Shown here piece by piece: positions 25,843 through 33,293 of a DNA stretch of 64,000 nucleotides; position 1 is the first letter of the stretch; each line of letters begins with the position of its first letter. The DNA comes from Bdellovibrionales bacterium (GTDB lineage Bacteria; Bdellovibrionota; Bdellovibrionia; Bdellovibrionales; UBA1609): positions 1-64,000 of the forward strand of contig JAHBUX010000003.1 in NCBI GenBank assembly GCA_019637855.1, read 5' to 3'. A program made the position numbers and the translations under genes. Under the pieces are notes generated by a model, which was given only the letters and a program-made list of their open reading frames with translations, did no database searches and was not told the origin of the DNA.

Positions 25843-26361
25843 ATGTTCGTTCGAAGCACACTGTTTGCCCTTGCACTTATCGCCACTCTTCCCGCTTTGG
25901 CGGAACCGCTCAGCGAAATCAAAAGCTGTCATTTACAAGGCCGCATGCGCTTAAGTGAAGCCACCCAGATTTTCTGTGACGGCGATATGCTTATCGACGA
26001 TGGCGCGGAGATCATCACCGAAGGTCACGAACTGCAAATTTGGATCAGCGGCAAAGCTTACTTCGGTGGTTCTTCCAAAGGTTTTCAAATTCGTTCATTT
26101 GATGAAGCCAGTCTGGGCCACGAAGATGGCGCGACTGCCGGCAGCCCGGTCGTTATCTATGCCGCCACCGCATCGGGTTTTTTACGTGTGGATAGCCAAG
26201 GGCTGACTGAAAACGCGCTCGGCGGAGACGTGGCCGTAGAGTACGGTTCGACCTACGACTACGACCACGAACTCTACACCGGTCGTGCCGCCAGTATTGA
26301 GATGGTCCGCGCCGGCGAGATGGTGGCTCTCACCGGTCCCAATCACAAGCCGTTCAATTGA
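25843..26361 (+). CDS. Exported protein, unknown
   Basis: 172 residues with a signal peptide (cut after A-L-A) and an acidic, beta-rich mature part with repeated I/L-x-I-x strands and G-D/D-G turns (for example FCDGDMLIDDGAEIITEG). It may form a small right-handed solenoid or sandwich, but no family is recognised. One Cys pair (~29 and ~45) may form a disulphide. CGGAG lies upstream and a perfect inverted repeat sits just before the start. Confidence 0.65.
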   Translation: MFVRSTLFALALIATLPALAEPLSEIKSCHLQGRMRLSEATQIFCDGDMLIDDGAEIITEGHELQIWISGKAYFGGSSKGFQIRSFDEASLGHEDGATAGSPVVIYAATASGFLRVDSQGLTENALGGDVAVEYGSTYDYDHELYTGRAASIEMVRAGEMVALTGPNHKPFN

Positions 26362-26410
26362 TCCCATAAACTCATTGTGGTAGCCCTTCTTCAGAGCAAG
26401 GAGGGTTTCT

Positions 26411-26908
26411 ATGCAAGCCTATTTGGCCGGCGGATGTTTTTGGGGAGTCGAAGAGCTCTTGCGCAAAGTGCCCGGCATTACCGACACCGAAGTGGGCTAC
26501 ATCGGTGGCCATACGGAAAACCCCACCTACGAAACCGTAAAAACCGGAACAACAGGGCACGCCGAGGGCTTACGCATCAGCTATGATCCCGCGAAGATTT
26601 CCTATGAGCGCATTTTAGAACTGTTTTTTCAGCTGCACGATCCGACGACGCTCAATCGCCAAGGCGGCGACATCGGAACACAGTACCGTTCGGCCATTTT
26701 TCCGCAAACCGCAGAGGAAAAAGTCATCGCCTTAAAAGTGATTGAGCAAGAAAACAAATCGGGCCGCTGGACGCGGCCCGTGGTGACGACAGTCGAAGAG
26801 TCTAAACGCTTCTACTCTGCGGAGGGTTACCATCAGGATTACCTGCAAAAGAATCCGGGTGGCTATACTTGCCATTTTTGGCGAGGGCCGTCTCCGGGTC
26901 CTTCGTAA
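26411..26908 (+). CDS. msrA: Peptide methionine sulfoxide reductase A
   Basis: 165 residues; reduces Met-S-sulfoxide in proteins and free Met. The active site GGCFWG is at ~7-12, GYIGGHTENPTY at ~30-41 and the C-terminal HQDYLQKNPGGYTCH is the conserved MsrA end with a resolving Cys candidate. AAGGAGGG precedes the ATG. Its last 107 bp are antisense to the C-terminal codons of the RND pump gene, which is unusual because the conserved MsrA end lies inside the overlap. Confidence 0.93.
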   Translation: MQAYLAGGCFWGVEELLRKVPGITDTEVGYIGGHTENPTYETVKTGTTGHAEGLRISYDPAKISYERILELFFQLHDPTTLNRQGGDIGTQYRSAIFPQTAEEKVIALKVIEQENKSGRWTRPVVTTVEESKRFYSAEGYHQDYLQKNPGGYTCHFWRGPSPGPS

Positions 26909-29900
26909 CCAGCTTGGAACCAAAGCGCAGCAACCACGAACGCAAGATCTCCATATAGCTAAACACGGCGGGGATAACGATCAACGTGAGGAGTGTGGAG
27001 CTCAACACGCCACCGATCACCGCCACACCGAGCGAAGTGCGCTGATTGGACACTTCGTTCAGACCGACCGCGACCGGCACCATACCTGCGATCAACGCAA
27101 AGCTGGTCATCAAGATCGGACGCAGACGCACTTTACCGGCCTCAACGATGGCGTCGAGACGCGGCTTCCCCTGCTCGATCAACTGATTGATATAGTCGAT
27201 CAGAATAATGGAGTTCTTGGTCGCAAGACCCATGAGCATAATACAGCCGATCATCGAGTACAGATCGAGTGACTTGCCTCCCAACCAGAGTGCGAAGAAA
27301 GCGCCGATTGCGGCTAGCGGAATCACCATCATAATGGTCAGCGGTGTGAAGAACGACTCATAGAGTGATGACAGCACTAGGTAGATAAAGATCAAACCTA
27401 AGAGTGCAGCCAAAGCCATGCTGGTCACAAGCTCCTGGAAATTCTCGGCTTGACCAACAAAACGGTACGAGATGCCGGGAGGCAATTCCAACTCACCACC
27501 AGGTGCGAACATCGTGTTCAAGTCGGCGATCACACCGCCCATACCCGGGCCTTTCGGCGCCAGATCGGCAGAAATCTGCACGTAACGGCCACGGTTCTCA
27601 CGATCGATCGAAGCCGGACCAGTGATAGCGAGCGGCTTAGCCACCTGATTCAGATCCACTAGACGACGGTTCATGTTGGGTACCAGGATCTGATTGAAGG
27701 CCGGCTGCAGATCGCGCTGCTCAGGTTTCAAACGCACGCGGATGTCGTACTCCAAACCGTTTTCGCGAAACACGGCAGGGGTTTCACCCTCGACCTGGGC
27801 CCGCAACTCGCGCCCCACCGCCGAGCTGCTCACGCCTAAACGTTGAGCGGCGTTGAGGTCCACCTTCACTTGATATTCCGGCTTACCTGGACGGTAGCTA
27901 GTGTCCACATCCAGCAAGGCCGGGTGATGCGCCAGTTTCGCCATCACCTTCTGGGAAAACTCGTTCACCTTATCCAAGTCTTGGCCTACCAAGTTGAGCG
28001 TGAACGGACGCATACCACCACCGACGTAATCGATGTCTTTCACCTTGGGGTTGGCCGCGGTGAAAGGCTTGAGCAGTTCACGCATCTTGTCTTTGTAATC
28101 CGAGGTGCTCATGGAGCGCTCGCCGAACGGCTTTAAAAAGACATAGAACTCGGCTTTGTTCTTCTCAAGGGTTTTGGTACCCACGGTCAGAACCGAGTTC
28201 ACCACTTCGCCACTTTCACGAATGACTTTGTCGATCTCCAAAGCCTGATCGCGCATCTTCTCAAGACTTGTACCCGGCGCCATATCCAGACCCACCGAAA
28301 ACTCACCGCTATCTTGCGTCGGCAAGAATGTCTTCGGGACGCGTGAGAGCGGGACAACGCTCGACACCACTACAAGTCCTGTAACCGCAAGTGCTATCCA
28401 AGGGCGACGCAAAACCGTACGCAAGAAAGCAGCGTAGGCGTGCTCTAGCGCATCTTGCATGCGGTTGAACATCCGCACCGGCGTACGTACATAGTACATA
28501 AAGCCACCGGTGGGCTCTTTGGGATGACCGCCACCGAAGTAAGCGCTCATCATCGGCGCATTAGTCAAAGCGTCGAACAAGCTGAACAGCATGATAAAGC
28601 AAACGGTAAGACCGAATTGCTTGAAGAATTGCCCGATCACGCCGCTGAGGAAACCAATCGGCGCGAACACCGCGATGATCGTCAAACTCACCGCGATAAC
28701 GGCCATGGTCACTTCCATCGTGCCTTCTAAAGCGGCACGACGCGGGCCTTTACCCATCTCAATATGACGGAAGATATTTTCACGCACCACGATGGCGTCA
28801 TCGATCAAAAGACCGACAGCCAGAGAGAAGGCAAGCAAGCTCATGATATTAATGCTGAAGCCAGCCAACATCATCAAAGCAGCGGCGCCGATCAGCGACA
28901 CCGGGATCGCCACACCGGTGATCAAGGTTGAACGCATGCTGCCTAAGAAGAAGTACACCACCAAGATGGTCAGCAAGATCCCAATGCCTATCGACTCTTG
29001 CACGTCGGCCACATTCAGCGAGATGTAACGAGCTTGGTTACTTACCATTCTCAGCTCAGGCTTGGCGTCTTTATATTGAGCCGCTAAGTCGGCATTGATT
29101 TTTACCAGGGCTTTCTTAACTGCATCACTCACCGCCACCGTATTGGCGCCGCTTTGCTTATACACATACAGCAATAAAGTGGGTTGGCCGTTGATGAAAG
29201 AGTACATCGTGGCGTCTTCCAGAGTGTCGCGCACCGTGCCCATTTGCGAAAGCGTAAGAGCGCGGTCGTTACCTAAGAAGCTGACCGAAGCGTCTTTGAC
29301 CGCACGAACGGTTTCAAACTCACCCACCGTACGGAACACCATATCTTGGCCGCTGGTTTCGCGCGCCACAGACCCGGCAGGAATGTTTTGCCCGGTCATG
29401 GCCAAAGCGTCAGAGATCTGGCTCAGCGAAACGTTGAAGCGATTCAAGTTGTTGCGATCGACCTCAACGTGGATTTCACGTTTGCGGCCGCCCATCACGT
29501 CCACCAGGCCCACCTGTTTGATTTGCTCAAGGCGCGGCTTTACCAGCTCCTTGGCCATATCGTAGTGCTGGGCCATGGGCAGATCGGCGTAAAGGCTTAA
29601 GATCATAATCGGTTGATCGGCCGGATCGATACGACGGATAGTCGGCTCTTTGATATCGTCGGGCAGCTTCGAGCGCGTGCTCGAGGTGCGGTCGCGCACC
29701 TGCTGCTCGGCGTATTTCACATCCGTTTCAAGAGTGAACTCAGCCACCACCACCGACATGCCTTCACGGTTGATCGAGCGGATCGTCTTAAGGCCAGAGA
29801 TCGTGCCGATCTCTTCCTCAAGAGGCTTGGACACCAGAAGCTCAACTTCTTTGGGCCCCGCACCCGGATAGGCCGTCGAAACGGTCACCACGGGAAACGT

Positions 29901-30020
29901 GACTTCCGGAAACAAATCCACCGGCAGTTTCGCGAAGGAGAACAACCCCAACACGATGATCATCAAGAGAACGCAGGTGATAAAGACGGGACGCTTGATA
30001 GAAAGCGCTGAGAGATTCAT
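26802..30020 (-). CDS. RND-family efflux pump inner-membrane transporter
   Basis: 1072 residues, the HAE1/AcrB-like size, with 12 membrane helices and two large periplasmic loops. The N-terminus is SIKRPVFITCVLLMIIVLG. The proton-relay aspartates are in AVGLLIDDAIVV (~395-410) and the partner Lys in GLATKNSIILIDY (~935), so it should be active. It is driven by the proton gradient and exports drugs or metabolites through a TolC partner, whose gene lies just upstream (ATGA overlap). No membrane-fusion adaptor gene is adjacent. The C-terminal ~45 residues are polar and lie opposite msrA. Confidence 0.93.
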   Translation of the reverse strand: MNLSALSIKRPVFITCVLLMIIVLGLFSFAKLPVDLFPEVTFPVVTVSTAYPGAGPKEVELLVSKPLEEEIGTISGLKTIRSINREGMSVVVAEFTLETDVKYAEQQVRDRTSSTRSKLPDDIKEPTIRRIDPADQPIMILSLYADLPMAQHYDMAKELVKPRLEQIKQVGLVDVMGGRKREIHVEVDRNNLNRFNVSLSQISDALAMTGQNIPAGSVARETSGQDMVFRTVGEFETVRAVKDASVSFLGNDRALTLSQMGTVRDTLEDATMYSFINGQPTLLLYVYKQSGANTVAVSDAVKKALVKINADLAAQYKDAKPELRMVSNQARYISLNVADVQESIGIGILLTILVVYFFLGSMRSTLITGVAIPVSLIGAAALMMLAGFSINIMSLLAFSLAVGLLIDDAIVVRENIFRHIEMGKGPRRAALEGTMEVTMAVIAVSLTIIAVFAPIGFLSGVIGQFFKQFGLTVCFIMLFSLFDALTNAPMMSAYFGGGHPKEPTGGFMYYVRTPVRMFNRMQDALEHAYAAFLRTVLRRPWIALAVTGLVVVSSVVPLSRVPKTFLPTQDSGEFSVGLDMAPGTSLEKMRDQALEIDKVIRESGEVVNSVLTVGTKTLEKNKAEFYVFLKPFGERSMSTSDYKDKMRELLKPFTAANPKVKDIDYVGGGMRPFTLNLVGQDLDKVNEFSQKVMAKLAHHPALLDVDTSYRPGKPEYQVKVDLNAAQRLGVSSSAVGRELRAQVEGETPAVFRENGLEYDIRVRLKPEQRDLQPAFNQILVPNMNRRLVDLNQVAKPLAITGPASIDRENRGRYVQISADLAPKGPGMGGVIADLNTMFAPGGELELPPGISYRFVGQAENFQELVTSMALAALLGLIFIYLVLSSLYESFFTPLTIMMVIPLAAIGAFFALWLGGKSLDLYSMIGCIMLMGLATKNSIILIDYINQLIEQGKPRLDAIVEAGKVRLRPILMTSFALIAGMVPVAVGLNEVSNQRTSLGVAVIGGVLSSTLLTLIVIPAVFSYMEILRSWLLRFGSKLVTKDPETALAKNGKYSHPDSFAGNPDGNPPQSRSV

Positions 30021-31447
30021 GGTACTTCCTCGAATTGTTTGATCACGTTATGCAGTTGTAAAAGACCGAGCTGCGCTTTCACGCGCTGAATCTGGGCTTC
30101 GGCAAGGCCTTGTTCGATGGTCAGGGACTGGTTGGTGGTCGAGCGGCCGTTCATCAGGCGACGACGCTCTTTTTGCACCAAGTCCGTCTGCAGATTTTCC
30201 AGATTCACGGCGCGGGTAAAGCGCCCTTGCGCTTCGCGATTCTGCTTGAGCAGATCATCCCAAGCGCGCTCTTCACTGAAGCGAGCTTGCTCTTTCATGT
30301 CGACAGCTGCCGACTTCTGCACTTTGTACGAACGCTTCATATTACCGATCAAGCTGTAGTCGAGCGGCACGCTAAACACCACGCCCACGGACCACGACGG
30401 ATACTTACCGCGGGTGGCTTCACTTTGCGCATCACCGACCGAGCTCGCGTCCAAACCATTGGAAGCCAAGCTTCCGACCAAATCCAACTGTGGGCGCAAA
30501 GCCGAGATCGAAGCCGTGGCCCGGTTCAGGTTAGCTTCGGCCTCTTCATAGATTAAGCGGAAATCTTCGCGCGACATGCGCTTGGATTTATCGCTAGCGG
30601 CCTTTGTCAAAGCCTCTTGACTGGGTAACTCAGACAAAGTCGGCGCTTCATCGGAATTCTGACCACGCAAGGTATTGAAGGCGCGGATCATGGCGGCGCG
30701 CTCATCCATCGACGTTTCCAGTTCCAGCTCACGCTTCTCGAATGCGGCTTGAGCCTGCAAAGCATCGACATCGTCAAACAAACGCATATCCGCCCGCTGT
30801 TTCATCCAATCGCGCAGACGTTTGGCGCGATCCACGTTTTCCTCTTGCAGTTTAATGATCTGATTGTAGGACACCACGGACCAATAGGTGTTCTCCGCCT
30901 TCAACAGCAAATTCTTTAAAGCGAACTTGCTTCTCAACAGATTCACCCGGCTAGCGGCCAGAGCCGCATCTCGGTTGGAGCGCTCGACCTCACCGAAACC
31001 GTTGCGCCACAACGACTGCTGTAGGTTGATGCCCATGGTGGAGGTTTCATAGTCACTGGGGTTCAACATCGCCGGTGCACCAATGAGCGTCGTGTGTTGT
31101 GAGAGCATGTAGACATCGGCGCTAAGACCAAACGTGGTCTTGTCACGCACACCGACCTTCCATTGGCGCCCGCGCGTCTCTTTTGGACTAAAGCCATTGG
31201 TCGGCTCTTTGCCATCGTTGAACAGACGGTACTCAGAGTACAAATCCGGGCTATAGGGGGCGTCGGCTTCATCGAGACGTAAGCTGCTCATCTCGACGTT
31301 CTGCACGAGCGCGCGGCCCTCGGGGTTCCCCGACTTCACTTGCTCCATATATTGTTGCAGAGTCAACGCGGGCGCGGCCGCGGCCTTTTCTTGCGCTTGA
31401 GCTGCGAGCGACAACACGAGCACTGCGGTTAACATTAGATTTCTCAT
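30017..31447 (-). CDS. TolC-family outer-membrane efflux protein
   Basis: About 476 residues with a signal peptide (ends A-Q-A-Q) and long alternating helices with N-R-D-A-A-L-A-A-S-R-V-N and L-L-Q-L-H-N-V type segments, the heptad pattern of the TolC alpha-barrel. It is the outer-membrane exit duct of the adjacent RND pump. The ATG at 31447 overlaps the tetR stop by 4 bp, and the RND start overlaps its own end by 4 bp, so all three are translationally coupled. Confidence 0.88.
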   Translation of the reverse strand: MRNLMLTAVLVLSLAAQAQEKAAAAPALTLQQYMEQVKSGNPEGRALVQNVEMSSLRLDEADAPYSPDLYSEYRLFNDGKEPTNGFSPKETRGRQWKVGVRDKTTFGLSADVYMLSQHTTLIGAPAMLNPSDYETSTMGINLQQSLWRNGFGEVERSNRDAALAASRVNLLRSKFALKNLLLKAENTYWSVVSYNQIIKLQEENVDRAKRLRDWMKQRADMRLFDDVDALQAQAAFEKRELELETSMDERAAMIRAFNTLRGQNSDEAPTLSELPSQEALTKAASDKSKRMSREDFRLIYEEAEANLNRATASISALRPQLDLVGSLASNGLDASSVGDAQSEATRGKYPSWSVGVVFSVPLDYSLIGNMKRSYKVQKSAAVDMKEQARFSEERAWDDLLKQNREAQGRFTRAVNLENLQTDLVQKERRRLMNGRSTTNQSLTIEQGLAEAQIQRVKAQLGLLQLHNVIKQFEEVP

Positions 31448-32094
31448 TTCATAACCCCATACATGAAGAGATCGACGATGTTCTGTGCGAATTCTTTGCG
31501 CCATTCCTCTTGCGTGAACGACACGTTAAAAAACCTCTTAGCCAAAATTTCCTTGCGAGCGGAATCGCAAGTGGTGGTGAACAGCATGGACGCCAAGATC
31601 AGCGGATTGGCGCCCTCGCGGATAAACCCACTTTTCTGAGCCTCTTTAAAAAATTCGATGGCCGAAGTGAACGCTTGCAGCATGGTCTCTTGAAAGAGCT
31701 GCAGCACTTCCGGGTTTCCCAGGCGCATTTCGCGATCGATGATATCGAAGCCATGCGGATCGGCCACGATGGAAGCCAGCATCTCTTCGACAAAAAGCTC
31801 AATGCGCAGACGAACCTCATCGCGATTGCGCGGCTCACTCAAAATACGTTTGATGGCGGCCATACGGTCACGAGCAAACGTCTCCATACAAGCGCGGAAC
31901 AACCCGCCCTTGTCCTTGAAGTGATAGTTGATCAAGGAGTTGGCGATCTGGGCCTCACTGGCGATCTCCTTCAAGCTAGCGCCATTAAACCCTTGCAGAG
32001 CAAAGTGCTTGCGCGCCACCAGGATGATGTGCGCCTTTAACTCTTCCGAGGTCATCTCGGGCTTTTTGGGTTTGGACGGCTTAAATGGACACAT
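31444..32094 (-). CDS. TetR-family transcriptional regulator of the efflux operon
   Basis: 216 residues: a Lys/Pro-rich lead, then the TetR helix-turn-helix (I-L-V-A-R-K-H-F-A-L-Q-G-F-N-G-A-S-L-K-E-I-A, ~20-60) with the N-Y-H-F-K-D-K recognition end, then a helical ligand domain. A longer frame from 32151 is rejected because it would run through a perfect inverted repeat that looks like the operator. The gene is the first of the tetR-tolC-RND operon and likely represses it together with itself. Confidence 0.85.
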   Translation of the reverse strand: MCPFKPSKPKKPEMTSEELKAHIILVARKHFALQGFNGASLKEIASEAQIANSLINYHFKDKGGLFRACMETFARDRMAAIKRILSEPRNRDEVRLRIELFVEEMLASIVADPHGFDIIDREMRLGNPEVLQLFQETMLQAFTSAIEFFKEAQKSGFIREGANPLILASMLFTTTCDSARKEILAKRFFNVSFTQEEWRKEFAQNIVDLFMYGVMK

Positions 32095-32128
32095 TCTGAG
32101 GAGGCCCCCTTGAACCAGATTCAGACTA

Positions 32129-32146
32129 TTTGAATTCGGATTCAAA
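32129..32146. promoter_or_regulatory. Candidate TetR operator 1
   Basis: TTTGAAT-TCGG-ATTCAAA is a perfect 7-bp inverted repeat with a 4-nt spacer, lying 35 nt before the tetR ATG at 32094. TetR-family operators are commonly 15-20 bp palindromes in this position. A near-copy lies at 32173-32187. Confidence 0.6.
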
Positions 32147-32172
32147 TTCATTAAACTTTAGCTAAAAATACC

Positions 32173-32187
32173 TGAATTCGTATTTAG
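32173..32187. promoter_or_regulatory. Candidate TetR operator 2
   Basis: TGAATTCGTATTTAG matches 12 of 15 positions of the first operator (TGAATTCGGATTCAA). The two start exactly 42 bp apart, four helical turns, so the same protein could bind both on one face of the helix. Confidence 0.5.
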
Positions 32188-32271
32188 TTATAGGTTCCGC
32201 CACTTTAGCTTGTCCCAATTAAAAACAGAGGCTTTTCTTGGCACTCGATGTCGAGTAGAGTCTGCCACCAA

Positions 32272-33204
32272 ATGGAACTCTGTATCACAAGCTGTTATCG
32301 GTTTACGCCGCTCAAACTAGAGAATCTGCCCATCCTTTCGCAGCGACTAGAGGACTTTGCCGCACATTCTGGACTGCGTGGCCTTTGCCTGCTCGGGACA
32401 GAGGGCATCAATCTCACCGTCTCGGGCGCGACCTCGGTCATTGCCGAGTTCAAGGGCCTGTTGGGTGAAGTGTTGGAATTGAATGATCTGCAGTTCAAAG
32501 ACTCGACGGCCAGCAAACAGCCGTTTTTAATTTTTAAAGTGAAGGTGAAGGATGAGATCGTCACTTTGGGCCGACCGGATCTTGCTCCCACTTCGCCGGT
32601 AAACTCCCACCTCTCGCCAGCAGAATGGCATCAGGCAGTGCAAGATCCCGAAGCGGTTGTGATCGACACGCGCAATGACTACGAAGTCGATATCGGTAAA
32701 TTCAAAACCGCCATCGACTTTCGTACCAAAGAGTTCCGCGAGTTCCCTGAAGCCGTTCGTAATTCCGGCATCGCTAAGGACAAGAAAGTTCTGATGTATT
32801 GCACGGGCGGCATTCGTTGCGAGAAAGCGATTTTAGCCATGCAAGAGCAAGGCTATAAAAACGTGTTTCAACTCGACGGCGGAATTCTGAACTACCTCAA
32901 AGATTTTCCGCGCGCTGAATTCGAAGGCGAATGTTTTGTCTTTGATTACCGTGTTTCCGTCGATCAAGACTTAGCACCCACCCAAAAGTATTTACTGTGC
33001 CCACATTGCGGCCAGCCCGCCAATATCAAAATCGAGTGCGGCCAGTGCACGACCGCGGCCACAATCTGCCCGAGCTGTTACAAAGACGGCACCCTCACCT
33101 GCTCAAAGAATTGCGCCCATCATATGTCCATTGGTTCGGCGTCCGCCAAGCCGCATTCACAAGAGCTAGCCAAGCGGCGCAAGAAAAGCTCCAGTCCTGC
33201 CTGA
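32272..33204 (+). CDS. trhO: tRNA uridine hydroxylase TrhO-like rhodanese protein
   Basis: 310 residues of the YceA/TrhO family, which hydroxylates uridine at tRNA position 34. The N-terminal acylphosphatase-like fold carries LCLLGTEGINLTVSG (~40-54), followed by a rhodanese domain with the catalytic loop CTGGIRCEKA (~182-191) and a C-terminal Cys-rich zinc-like tail with repeated C-x-x-C pairs. The ATG at 32272 gives the usual family start and has GAGT upstream; an ATG at 32248 would add eight residues. It is divergent from tetR, so the operator region lies between them. Confidence 0.88.
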   Translation: MELCITSCYRFTPLKLENLPILSQRLEDFAAHSGLRGLCLLGTEGINLTVSGATSVIAEFKGLLGEVLELNDLQFKDSTASKQPFLIFKVKVKDEIVTLGRPDLAPTSPVNSHLSPAEWHQAVQDPEAVVIDTRNDYEVDIGKFKTAIDFRTKEFREFPEAVRNSGIAKDKKVLMYCTGGIRCEKAILAMQEQGYKNVFQLDGGILNYLKDFPRAEFEGECFVFDYRVSVDQDLAPTQKYLLCPHCGQPANIKIECGQCTTAATICPSCYKDGTLTCSKNCAHHMSIGSASAKPHSQELAKRRKKSSSPA

Positions 33205-33221
33205 CCACAGCCCGAAAATAA

Positions 33222-33247
33222 AAAACCCACCGTAAAGGGTGGGTTTT
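33222..33247. terminator. Bidirectional terminator between trhO and hppA
   Basis: A 10-bp stem (AAAACCCACC/GGTGGGTTTT) with a 6-nt loop. On the minus strand it ends in TTTTTTATTTT and ends the hppA transcript; on the plus strand it lies 18 nt after the trhO stop. Both genes converge on it. Confidence 0.85.
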
Positions 33248-33256
33248 CAAGGATCA

Positions 33257-33278
33257 GTGGCGCCTTTAAAGGCGCCAC
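33257..33278. repeat. Perfect 22-bp palindrome
   Basis: GTGGCGCCTTT followed by its exact reverse complement, with no spacer, between hppA's stop and the terminator. It is too tight for a hairpin loop without opening the centre; it could be a protein site or an accessory terminator stem. Confidence 0.6.
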
Positions 33279-33293
33279 GAACTTAGCCAATAA

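Noticed and set aside
32095-32151. Longer TetR protein starting at 32151
   Set aside because: Its codons would run through the perfect inverted repeat that looks like the operator.
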